From Micractinium sp. NFX-FRZ (lineage: Eukaryota; Chlorophyta; Trebouxiophyceae; Chlorellales; Chlorellaceae), in NCBI GenBank assembly GCA_029339195.1, contig JAPTJF010000231.1:31653-95652 (forward strand): a stretch of DNA of 64,000 nt. Reading direction: 5' to 3'. Of the stretch, positions 11,612 to 23,600 are shown piece after piece. The position numbers and the translations under genes were made by a program. The notes below the pieces were generated by a model. It worked only from the letters and a program-made list of their open reading frames with translations. It did no database searches and had not been told where the DNA came from. The first letter of the stretch is position 1. Each line of letters starts with the position of its first letter.

Positions 11612-11839
11612 AGGATCACACGGTTGTTGGTTGCCAGCGTTTCTTGACGCTGTGCGCAGGCGTGTCGACAGACATTTGAAGGACGGGACAACGCATGCCG
11701 GGCTGCGAACAAGCAGTACAGCAGGGCATAAGGCACGGCAGCGGGTGGTACGCCTGGGTCGCGCCCACATACCCCTGCCAGCGTGCCACCCTGCCAGCCA
11801 TCCTTCCTTGCCGCAGCCCTGCACTGCGCCCGGGTCCCG

Positions 11840-14800
11840 TCACGCCACCGACGCCTGCAGCTGGTTCAGCTGCCGGTACACCGCCTGGGAGATGCGGTTG
11901 GGCACGGCGCTGGCAAACGCCACCAGCGTCTGCAGCTGCTCGCGCTTGCCGCTCGCCGCCAGCGCACCGGCCGCCGCCAGCAGCACCGCAGGCAGGCGGT
12001 CGGCAACGGCGGGGTGCAGGGAGGCCACGCCTGCATGTGCGGGGCGAGGTGGCGGGAGGGGAGGGGAGGGGCGCAAGGGAGGTGATTACAGGACGGATTA
12101 TGTTGTCCACTAGAGACAGGCGAGGCAACACGGTGCTTCAGGAAGTTGGCAGTGCAAGCTGCTTCTCTGCCATCGGTACGCAAAAACCAGCTGTCCCTCG
12201 GCCCCGTGAACACCCAGCCACCCACCCACCCGAGGCGCAGAGCTGCAGGCGGAAGCGCTCGGTGGGCACAAACGGCAGCTCCCCCAGCTTCTGCAGCGTG
12301 CGCGTGAAGTCGCCCCTGCAGCAGGCAGACGGGAAGCAAAGCAAAGCACGCACAGTGGGGGAAGGAGCACCAGATTGCCAACAGGCGGCGGCGAGCAAAT
12401 GCGAGGGAAGCAAGCAAGCTTGCAGCATGGCCCATCCGAATTGGGTAACATACAGGCAGCCACCGGGCGCTGTTGTGAAGCGTTGCCAGAGCGCCTCAAC
12501 CGACGCATGCGCCGCCCCCTGCTGACCTGGCGCTGGCTGCCAGCATGTCTCGGATGGACTTGAGCTGGTCAAAGGCCTCCACCTCACGCAGGTCCTCTGC
12601 ACAGCACGCACAGCAGGCACAGCAGCAGCACGGGCAACCCAGCTCAGCTAAAAAGGGATGCCAGGCCAGCAGGCTGCCCAGCAGGCAGGACCGAGAAGTC
12701 TGAGCAAGTGCGCAGCCTGGCAGCCTCAAGGCACGGCACATGTAGAAGGAGCCTGAGCTTGGCGCTGGTGCCCGGTTTTTTTTAAGGGGGGGGTCTACGA
12801 GGGGCCAGCGAGGGGAAGCGTGCGGCGGGGGCAGCAGGCAGGCAGGCAGGCAGGCTGGGAGCAGGTCCCACCTGGGTCCTGCGTGCTGCCCATGGCGGCC
12901 ACGGCAGCGTTGCCCCGGCTGATCACCCCCTCAACCTCGTCGCCTGCACAGGCGGGTGGGGCACCAGGTGGCAGGGGTTGAGGAGGACACACGAGTGTGG
13001 GGGGACACCCAGTGACTTGCCGTCGGCGCACTGATGGGCACCCACTCTCTTGTTCTGGGGTGCCTGTACGACCGCTCAGGTCCATCCAGGCCGGTCAGGG
13101 TGGGTGTGGCACACCAACTCTCAGCAGCTCCCTGGCAACCTGGTGCAGGCTCACAGCAAACAGAGCGGCCCTGCAATGTCCCCAACACCGCCTCCAGCAT
13201 CCAGCACCAGTGCACAGCATAACTGCTGCCATGCTTGCAGGAGGCCGGGAGGCCTGTCCAGGGGCGGCACCTGGCTAACCGCCTCCCCTGATTGCCTGCC
13301 GCCCACGCACCGCGTGCCGCATCGCTGGCTGCCGGCTCCGCCGCGTCCGACAGCCGCTGGTTCAGTATGCGCAGCGCCTGGCGCGGCCGCCCCGCAAACA
13401 TGAAGAGCTCAACAGCCTCCTCCAGCTGGGGGGAGGGAGGGAGCAGGCAGGGAGGGGCATGGCAGCACACATTCATTCATGAAGCCAAAGGAGGGGGAGC
13501 GGGGGCAAGGGCCTTAGTGGGAGGCATGCAGCACTGCACACGTGAACAGCCCAGCAGCCGCCTCCAGCTGTGGGACAGGTGAGGCAGAAGAGAGTGCAAG
13601 ATAGGGTGAGAGGGTGATGCCGTGGGGTGCGCGGCACACAGGAGGCACGCCAGTGGCTGCGGGGCGAGCTGACATGCGGGGCGAGCTGACATGCGGCTGG
13701 CGGACGGGACACAAAGAGCCCCAGGCCTGCGCCGACATTACAGGCTACCTAGTAGGCCACGGCACACTTAGCCCAGACCCCACCTGTGCGCAGGCGGCGC
13801 ACTCGTGCGCAACCGCCTCCAGCACGCGCCCGCGCTCGGCAGCGTCGGGAATGAACCGTGCCAGCGCGCCGCCCTCTCCCGCTGCAGCACAACAACGGGC
13901 GGAAGGGAGCGCGGCCGTGGTGACGCCCCGGCGCAACCCACACAGGTGGGCAACCCCTGCGGCATGCTTTGCTGGGCTGTGCCGAGCCCTCAGCCAGCCA
14001 GCCTGCCAGCCAGCCAGCCAGGCAACAGCCCATTGTAAGCATCACCCACCTGCGCCTCCGCTGCCCAGCAGGTACCCGTAAGCCTTGGACTCGACCAGCA
14101 GCTCACGCAGCAGCTGCCCCTTGACCTGCAGCGCATGAATGGTCAACTCAGAGTGGTGGTGAGACGGGTGGGGCAGAGGCGGCAGGAGGGAGATGCGTGG
14201 CCAGGGTGGAGACAGGTGGGCTGGGTTGAAATGTGCTGGCAGCAGGTCGAGCTTCAGCTGATGCGTCGCCTGCAGTGCCGCGATGCAGACGTCCGTGTGT
14301 CCAAACTTTGAGCACAGGCTCGAGCAGCACACCAGGGTGGTGTGGAGGGCACAGGAGAGGACAGGCAAGCCAGCCCCTCCAAGCCCGCTCTCCTGCACCA
14401 CCGACCCTCGCATGGCCCCCGCAGCCAGCATTGTGGTAGCCCAGTGCCCCTTGCCTCCCTTCCTCGTCCTTTTGCACAACAGCATGCTGCACAACAAGTG
14501 CAGGCCTGTGGAGGCTCACCTGCACCGAGCCCCCCATGGCCGCCGCCGCCAGCATGTAGTACTCCAGTGCCAGCGGGGCGTCGGTGTACAAAAACTCCTT
14601 GGCGTAGCGGTGGATCAGCTGCCCCACCTCCACGCCCCGCCCGCCCGCGCCTGCAGACGGGGACAAAAGGGAGCGGTACTGGAGGTTTGGAAGGGCAGGG
14701 ACAGCACTGAGAGGTGGCAAGAGCAAGCAGCAAATTCATGCGTGCAGTTTTAAAGCAGAAACCCACCACCCGCCTGCCTGCCCACCATTCTCCGCCGTCA

Positions 14801-17800
14801 CGCCCAGTCCTGGCTCATCCCCCCCTGGCTGCCTCCCAAAAATGCCCCCACCACCCACCTGAATCTGCTGCCGAGGTGTCGAGCACCTGGTAGTGCTGCA
14901 GGCAGATGGCCAGGTGTACCGCATCCAGGCGGTACTCCTTGGTGGCAGCCTCACGTGCCAGGAAGGCCACCGCGCCCCTGCAGGCGCATGAGACACAGAC
15001 ACACACCCTTGCTGCACGTGCTGCATGTGCATGGGCCTGGGGAAGAAAGCACGGCCTACAATGGCGCACACAACGAGGTCTAGGGCTATGTGGCTTCGAC
15101 TTCCCATCCATGAACCCCTGTACACGTGTCCCGTGTCCCCCTGCCCGCCCCTCCCACCCCACCGCCCCCCACACCACCCACCCACACACCTGAACTGCAG
15201 GGAGAGCAGCAGCACCACGACGTACAGCAGCGGCTCCTTGCCGTTGTGCGAGTAGTGCGCCGCGGGGTACTGCTGCAGGTAGGTCTGCAGGTCGGACAGG
15301 AAGTAGGCGTCCGACACGCCGCCTGCAGGGATGAAGTAGAAGGAGTTGAAAGGGTGAGGGGTACGCTCCGTCGTTGATATCAGACAAGGGCAGGGCAGGC
15401 CTGCAAGTCGGGCACAATGTAGGCGTCGGAAGCACCGCGTTGAGGGTTTGCTACAGGCCATGCCGCAGTACCCCCCACACCCGCCCACAAGCCCGCAGCG
15501 CACCCGCGCTGCTGCTGCCGGCGGCGCCGGCAAAGCTGACGCCGCGTGCGCCGCCCTCTGTGCGCACGAGGCAGAGCTTGAACCAGAGGAAGTCCTCGAT
15601 GGTGGGGAAGAAGGAGGGGGACTCCTGCGGGGGTGGGCAGGCAAGGGTTGGGTGGAGGGAGGCAAGCAAGGCGTTAGAAAGATGCGCAGGGAGATGGGTG
15701 GGCATGGGAGCAGGTCAGCGGATGCGCAGGCTGCTGGGCACGCTGGCCAGGCAGACGGGGCGCGCAGGTGTAGGATGGCCAGTTCACCCCTGCCTTCCCC
15801 AATCCCCCGCCCTTACAGGGGAGCCCTGCCCTTTACACAATACCCTGCACATCCTCTTTCGCACATCCCCTCCTCGACTTGCAGTGCAGGCCCGGCATGC
15901 CGGCATGCCCACCTTGGCCACCGCCTCCGCCCCTCGGTTGTACCCCGCCACGAGCGCGTGCACCATGGCACGCTGCGCCGAGAAGGCGTGCCGCTGCCGC
16001 GCGCTCTTGTCGCGCAGCAGGCGGTCGCACTCGGCCGACAGGTGCGCGCAGGCGTCGCCGCCCAGGGGGCGGCAGCCGCCCTCAGCCCAGGCCGACAGGT
16101 GGGCAGCCAGGTCAGAGGCGCCAGCGCGGGGGGTCATCACCTCTCGCATGCCCTTGGCTACCTGCGGGCGGGCGAGGAGACAAAGACGGATGTAGGGCAT
16201 GTGGACAGAGAAGAGTGGGGAGCTGCTGGGGATGGATGCATGGATGGTCGGTTGCGTGGCAGGCAGGAGGAAGGGCATGCATGTGAAGGCAGCTGAGGGC
16301 AAGCAGCTGGCAGGCAGGGCAAGCAGGCGGTGCTGAAGGCCCTCGCTTGCCACTGCTCTGCTGCTGCCATCTCACGCTACCAGGGCCGCACCACGACCCG
16401 ACACACCTTCAGTCCACCAACCACTCAAACGCCGCCTCACCTGCACAGCCTCGGCATGGAAGCCTGCCCGCAGGCAGCAGTAGACACGCATCCAGGAGGT
16501 GTCCACGCCGCCAGGCTGCAGGCAGTGGGTCGGTTCCAGAGGTGAAGGACAGCACAGAGGGCGGAGTTGACGTGAAGGAGCACGGGAGCAGGGCCAAAGG
16601 CACGCTGGCAAACTTGCCCCACACCACCACACCGCCTCCAAGCTAAAATGCACACAACATGCACGGCATGCACGTAAGCACAGTGATGAACACCCTACAC
16701 CCACTTCATATCAACACCCACACAACTCACCTGCCGTTACTCCAGCCACGCCACGACTCGTTGGCCCCATCTCTCCCAGCCTCCCTTCCTACCACACCTG
16801 CTAAAAGCTCAAGCCCCGTCCACAAGTTGCTGGCCCCACCACCCATCCCCCACCAGCCGTTCCTCCCACCTGGTCAAAGTCGAGCGCCCCGCGGTCCTTC
16901 TCCTTGACACGCAGAAAGGCGTTGACCAGGCCCAGCCGGCTGGGGCTGCCACCCAGCGCAGCCTGTGGGAACGCGGGGGGAGCGGCGGCAGGGAGGGTGT
17001 GCAAGAAGCAGGCGGCAGGGGGGGTGAGCAGACAGGATTACTGCCAACACAGCCAACAGGCCTGCTTGCACATTCCACAAGCTGCCCTTGCTGCCTTGCC
17101 CACATCTTGAGCCCCAGCAAGCCACAACCCTTGTCCCAGATTAGGCTCTCACCTGCGGAGCGGTACCTGGCCACCGCTTTCTACATTCATGGCGTGAAGC
17201 TCCCCCGTGCTGGTTACACCTCGAGGGACACTGAAACACTCCCAAGCCCTCACCCCTCAAAACTACCCCGTTTTGCCCCCCCCACCTGCGTGCGGTGCGT
17301 GGCCACCACCTTCTGGATGTAGGCCGTGAAGTTGTCCTCCAAGTAGCGGCGCGCCCCCGCCAGCAGCGCCTCGGTGCGCTGCGTGCGCGCCGCCGCCGGC
17401 AGCGCGCCCACGCCGCCCAGCAGGCGCGCCAGCACCTGCCACACGCGCGCCATGGTGGTGCGCCGCTCGCCTGCGGGTTGAAACAGATGCATCGGGGACA
17501 TGGGTTGGGGTGGGAGGTGAGGGAGCGCAGGCAGGCAGGGAGCGGACCAAACAAACCTTGCAAGACTGCAGCCAGAACGACTGTTTGCCAGAGGAGACAA
17601 GGCCACGGAGCAGGCAGCCGCCAACATCCGCTGCCTCCCACACCCACCAACCCCTCACCGTTGCTCTCGTCTGAGCAGGCCGCAGCAAATTCGCCCACCG
17701 CGTCGTAGCCCTGCCCACCCGCCACATCAGCCGCATTCATCTTCCTCACAACCTCCGCATACTTGGCCGCCCGCCCCCGCAGCTGCAGGTTGCCAGCCGC

Positions 17801-19061
17801 CAGCGGGGTGCCGCCCATCAGCGGCGAGCGGCCGCCCAGCAGGGGGGTGCCGCGGTAGGCGGGGCTGGGGGTCACACCGCCGGCCATGGGCCGCGCGGCG
17901 TAGGGCGACATCGCCCCGCCAGGGGAGGGGCCCGGGGTCAGGCCTGTGCTGGTTGAGTAGGGGGCCACTGAGTCGAAGAGCGTGCGCTTCTCCTGTGGTG
18001 GCGCCGGGGAGAGGGGAAGGCAGGGGAGGGGAGCACTGCGTCAGCATGGTGTTGCACAGGTTGCCGGGCAATGCCGGTGCCACAGTCTCTCTGCGATATA
18101 TGGTCTGCACAGCATCCGGCCCTGCCAACAAAGTACAGCATGGCATGGCACAGCACGGCACAGCACGACATAGCACAGCCAGGACTGACCACAGCATGCA
18201 AACACACCATCGTGCGCGACCGCCCCTGTTCCACGCGACAAGGCCCCGCGTAACTGCCATCCCCCCGCACCTGCTGCCACCCCTGCTCCATGCAGCTGTC
18301 CATGAAGTCCTCAAACGCGGACACAGCGCTCTGCTGGGCCTCCTGGATGGCGGTCACGCTGATCATCTCGTGCACCTGGGGGGGAGGCGGGCAGGGAGGG
18401 CAGGGGGCACACAAGTGTCGGGGGCAGGGTGGGGGAAGGGCGGGGGCAACAAAAATGGGCGCCGTACCAGCATAGACCACGGTCCATCCTGCCCAGGTCA
18501 CATGCCCCACCCTGCACATACATGACATGGGCGTCCGGCCCGGACCATGCCTGTGCGAGCAGCCAGCTCAGCATGCCGCCAGCTCAGCACGCGGCCCAAC
18601 ACCCTGCGAACCGTCAGCTCAGCGCAGCACCCACCTGCTGCAGGTACTCCTCCACCGTGGCCGTCTCCACCGTGAACACATCCTCATAAGTGGGGCGCAG
18701 CTCAAAGGTCTGCAACGCCTGGGTCAGCTTGCGGGGGTTGAGCCCCTCGTGTGCCAGCAGGCGGGACGCCTCCAGGCTCTCAGCTGTCGCGTCGGCGCGC
18801 GCAGCGCGGGCACGCAACTTCTGGCTGTACTGCTCCACCTGCAGGATGTCGCGCTGCACCCGGGGGAAGGCTTGCTCCTGCAGCACCCAGCAAGGGGAGG
18901 AGGCAGGTGATGAGGGGAGGCAACGATTGCCCTGGCGCCAGACAGTCGGTAGGCAATGAGCAATGTGCCCTGCGGTGCAGCCCACGCACCGTGCGGACAA
19001 GGTCCTGGGACTGCAGGAGCAGGGCATCCCAGTCCGCCGCGCGCTGGCCTCCTGCCGCCAT
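11840..19061 (-). CDS. NUP93: Nucleoporin NUP93 (Nic96 family), nuclear pore scaffold
   Basis: About 19 exons on the minus strand. They include complement(18990..19061) with the start MAAGGQ, complement(18635..18877), and the last exon from about 12029 to the stop at 11840. Order and motifs follow plant NUP93: an N-terminal coiled coil (RDILQVEQYSQKL, LLAHEGLN, FELRPTYEDVF, VEEYLQQ), VHEMISVTAIQEAQ, KYAEVVRKMN, ARVWQVLARLLGG, AALGGSPSRLGLVNAFLRVK, TIEDFLWFKLCLVR, LSDLQTYLQQYP, HNGKEPLLYVVVLLLSLQF, DAVHLAICLQHYQVL, ALEYYMLAAAAMGG and LRELLVESKAYGYLLG. NUP93 anchors the inner ring of the nuclear pore. The length appears complete. Introns of this gene hold at least four decayed copies of neighbouring exon edges (see findings). 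Exon ends not listed are approximate. Confidence 0.95.
18133..18180. repeat. Imperfect pentanucleotide array (GCTGT-type in sense) in a NUP93 intron
   Basis: Repeats of CAGCA/CGGCA/TGGCA on the + strand read as GCTGT-like repeats in the NUP93 transcript. The same motif recurs in introns of several genes in this window, always in this transcript orientation. Confidence 0.7.
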
Positions 19062-19815
19062 CCTGGCCGGCTCCTCTCGTCGGCCCGCCACCTGCAGTGG
19101 CAGCGGAGGGCGGTGGCGGCGGCGGTGAGGCAACAGCAGGGCGGCGCGTTTCATCGCAGGCTGCAGAGTGAGTCGGCTGCATTGCCCATAAATCGCGACT
19201 GCTGCCAGGCAAAGGCAGGGACAGCCGCTGCGCTCATCACCCGCTCCGCTGTCGGCCGTAGCTCCCCAACCTGCAACTGCGATAAATGCTACCTGCTAGA
19301 GATTTGCTGGCGTCTCAGACCCTCAGTCCAGCCTCCGGTGCCCAGCTGCAGCCTCGCGAATTCGTTTGATCGAGGCGCACGGCGCCTTTGAAGCGGTGAA
19401 GGGTGCCAGTGTGGCAATGGATGCCCTGTTGACAAATGCGCGCAAGATGGCGCGAGACAGCGACATGTGGGCATGTGCATGCTGCCATGGCGACGGTAGG
19501 CGGCAGCAGGCTGGCAGCGGGAGGCGGGTCTGCCTCAGAAAGGCAGATGTCAACAGCTGAATGGCACCTGACATCTCAGCCGCTCACTGATATTGAATAC
19601 ATGCCTAACGTTCAGGCCACAAGTTCCCATACTGCTCCCCGTAGCCACATGCCTGCCCCATCCTCCCTTCCCATCTGCCTGGCGCTTTTGATCCGTTTCT
19701 GTTCAACACGCACCCGACAGCCCGACAGTGCCATTCACACTCGGCTCCTATGCAGGCAAAGCAAGCTGCACATGAGAGACATTGCACAAGTGAGCAACCT
19801 GCATGCATGGTGCCC
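19062..19815. promoter_or_regulatory. Gap between UFL1 stop and NUP93 start
   Basis: Both neighbours are on the minus strand, so this 0.75 kb should hold the UFL1 3' UTR end and the NUP93 promoter and 5' UTR. In the part nearest NUP93 an upstream exon is possible. I see no open frame with a recognisable domain, no tRNA and no clear poly(A) signal. Confidence 0.45.
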
Positions 19816-20574
19816 TCAGGCATCGCCGGCCGCAGCCGCCGCCTCCAGCTCGCCGGCCGCCAGCGAGCGCACGCGTGGCATCAGCGCCTCCAGCTGCAGT
19901 GCCAGCTCATCGGCTGCCTCCGCCTCCGCCGCCCCACCACCGCCCGGCTGCAGCTTCAGCTGCTCCACCACGGCAGAGTGGAAGTCGTCCAGAAGCTGGC
20001 AGGCCTCCTCGGGAAGAGCACTGGGCCCGGTGCGAAGGTACTTGACGGCAGCTGCCAGCGCGCGCCCGGGCAGGCTCACCATCCGGCTGTGCTGCCGCAC
20101 CAGCAGCAGCGGCACCACCAGCGCCAGCAGGGCGGAGGCATCGGCAGCAGAGGCGGCAGCAGCCTCCCATGCCTTGCGCTGGGCGAACACCAGGGCACGC
20201 TCTGCTTTCTTGTCCAGCCGCCGCAGCCGTAGGCCCGCCGCCTCGGCCGCCGCCTCCAGGTCGGATTGGAAGGCCTGCCAAGGAGGAGGCAGAGGTGGAC
20301 GGGGGGCGGGGGTGCAGGACAGTACTGTGAGAGTCAAGACGATGGTGTGTGCCGCGCTCCAGTAAGAGGGTGCTCCAGCAAGCCACACGAGCATGTCACG
20401 CCCTTTCGTGCCCAGCAGGCACAGCGTGGCACACGCACCTCCAGGCTGCCGCCTCCCAGCTTGTCCACTGCCGTGCTGACCACAGACTTGACGTCTGGGG
20501 CCAGGTGCTTGATCACCGCAGAGCGCTGCGCTGCGCTCAGCGGCCCCGCCGCCGCGTCAGTCAGCGCTGTATTG

Positions 20575-20605
<31 letters not shown>

Positions 20606-23600
20606 TGCCATCCTGCTCCTCATCGGCCGCCAGGTAGCGCAGCAGGGCGTCGGCGCAGTCGCCGGCCACGGCGCGCAGCAGGTGGCGCTGCAGCATGGCG
20701 CTGGTGTCGTCATCAGAAGAGAACAGCTCGACGCCGTGTCCATACAGCTGCAGCCTGCAGGCGGCAGTTGGGGCGGTTGCAAGGGCGCCAAGGGTTTCCT
20801 GAGTGACAGAACGCGGTTGTGTTGAGACAGCGGCGCCCCAGCATGAATTAGTCAGAAAGGTGAGTATGCAAGGCACGGTTGGATGCAGCACGGCGCGGCG
20901 TAGGACCAGCACAGCATGGCTCAATGCAGCACAGCACAGCATGGCTCAATGCAGCACAGCACAGCACAGCACAGCACAGCACAGCACAGCAGGGGACCAG
21001 CACCGCGTAGCATCCACAGCTCGTGCTCACCAGCGTAGCGGAACAGCGACGCACAACACGGTACAACAGGGAGCAGCAACCAAGACACCCACCTCTCGTA
21101 TGCCGTGTCCAAAGCCGCAGCCGCTGCCTCACGCAGGCGCCGCCGCCGCTCCGCCCCTGCCGTGAAGATGGCATGCAGCGCACGCTCATACTCGCTGACC
21201 ACAGCTGGGCGCAGCTCTGCAGGCGGGGCAGGGCAGGGTGGGGCGGGTCAGCAGACGGGGGCATGGGTGAGCATGACGGGGGCATGGCGCTGCAGGCAGG
21301 CCATGGTATATGCAGCAGGCTGGCTTTGGATTGAGAGCCAGCAATAGAGCAGAGGATCCTGCACTCTGAGCCGCCGGCGGCGCACCTGTGGCAATGGCGG
21401 AGGGCAGCTCGCCGTCGGCGCCCGCCCCCTCCGTGTCTGGGTGCAGGTCGACCACACGCTGCGCCAGGCTGGCCAGGCTCAGCACCCCGCTGGTGGCAGC
21501 ATTGCCACCGGCACTGCCCGCCTGCCCGCCCGCCGCTGCCTTGCCACCGCCGCCGCCCTTGGCTGCCTTGCCGCCACCGCCGCCGCCGCCGCCGCCCTTG
21601 CCCTTCTTGCCGCCGCGACCTCCTTTCTTCCCCTTCTTCCCTCCCATGTCCCAATCGTCGTCCGACTCAGAGTCTGCCGCTGCCGCCGCTGCTGCCGCTT
21701 TCTTGCTGCTGGCCTCAGCCGCCGCGGCCGCCTTGCCGCCGCCCGCACCGCCCGCCACCCGTGCTTTCTTCGCCTTGTGTGCCTCGTCGGCCGCCTGCCG
21801 GGCCGCCTCCAGAAGTTGCTGCCGGATGCCCTCCAGCATGGCACTTGTCACCACACAGGTGCCCGCCAGGACGTGTGCCGCGCCGCCTGTGGCGGCCACC
21901 GCTCCCGCCACCGCTTTGCAGCTGGCCAGCAGGGCGGCGGTGTCGGAGAGGGAGAGGATTGAGGGGACGTGGGGCAGGATGTCGCACCAGCCGCCGCCCG
22001 ACAGGGCCTCCTCAATGATTGCCTCCACCTGGGGCGGAGGAGAATCATGTGTGTGTGTGTTCATTGTATTGTGCCAAGTTTGATGTGGGAGAACGGTGAG
22101 GAGGGGTGGGGAATGCGGTTGAGGCGGGTATGGGAGTAAGGTAGGCAGACCGAGGTGACATTACTGGACAGTGAGCAAGGTGGAGCGCCTGAGGAGGGCA
22201 GGGCAGGCAGGCGGAGGCTGGCAGGAGCAGGGGCCCAGGCAGCAGGCTGGGGGTGCAGGGTTGTTCAAGGAGAGCGAGCATGCATTGCAACGGTTGGAGG
22301 GTGGCTGTACGCCATGTACAGATCAGGCATGTCCCGCATCTGCCCCAACCCATGTGCCCCAGGCCCGCACCACGCTGTGCCCCACCTGATCCACCACAGC
22401 AGGAGACACGAATGCCGACTCCAGAGCAATGCCGTCTGGGAAGTGCTGCGCCAGGAACTGCTTGGGCTGGGGGATGCCGTACTGCTTGACCTGCAGTACG
22501 GGGGGCAGGGTTGGGCAGGAGATGAGTGGCGGGAAGAAGCTGTGAGGCCAGGAGGATGAGAGCCGGGGAGAGAGCCGGGTGTGAGAAGGGAGGCCGAGGT
22601 TGGAGGGCAAGGTGCGCAGCGCTGAGCTTGTGGTGCAATGTGCCGTGCCATGCTGGACAGCACTGGTCTGGCGACAGAAGCGCTGGACACCATTGAAACA
22701 CACACACCAACACATGCCCCCCAACCCCTTGCCTCGCCCACCGCAACGCATCCATTGTGCACCACTTCTGCTGGGAGCAGCGAAGATGCAATCCTGCCTA
22801 AACAAAAGTAGTGGCAAAACACAACAGGGACAGGCGGCTCACCGTGTCGTATCCGATGTACCCGTTCTGCTGGAAGAAGCGCTTGACGGCGTCCTGCTGG
22901 GAGGCCACGTAGCTGGCGGGCACCCAGCTGCTGGCGCCCGCGGCAAGCTTGCCCGCCACGCTGCCTGCGGGGGTTGGGGGCAGGGGCAGCAGGGGGAGGG
23001 GTGCGCAGGTTGGCAGGCGAGCAGGCAGGGCGCAGGGAAGGGAAGGGAGCGGCCTGGTGGGCAGGACACCAGCTTCGGTAGTGGGCTCGTATAATAATAT
23101 CCTCGCAGGGGACGGGCCCCACCAGCACATCGCAGCAGGCATCACCGGCACACGACAGGTAGCGGCAGCGGCGCAGCGCCTGCAGCACCAAAGCAGCTCT
23201 GCAGACAGCGTTGCTTTGACGCACACGTGTGCTGCTTCCTGCCCCGCTTCCCCTCCCCTCGCCGCACCTTCTGTCACCAGTTCGTCAATCAGGCTGGGCA
23301 CCAGGGCGTTCAGGGAGGCCACACCCTCGATCCCCAGCTCCTTGACCAGGACGGGGATGGACAGGGGGCAGACGGCGGCACGCAGGGCACCCCTGCAGCG
23401 GCACGCGCAAAAAGGTAGGGTCGGCCGGGCCGCGGGACACTTGGGTCGGCGCATGCGGCCGTGGGTGCAGCAGCGCAGCGGAGCGAGTGCAAAGGACAAA
23501 GCCACCCACCAGCCTGCCTGCTCATGGACCAGGCCTCCAGCCCGCCTGCCCGCCACCCACACGCATGTGCTGCCCCAATCGATGTGTTGCTTGCCCGCCA

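Noticed and set aside
12840..12856. GCAGGCAG-type short repeats (CTGCC/GGCAG) scattered in introns
   Set aside because: They are common low-complexity runs in this GC-rich genome. Only the GCTGT arrays show a clear strand bias.
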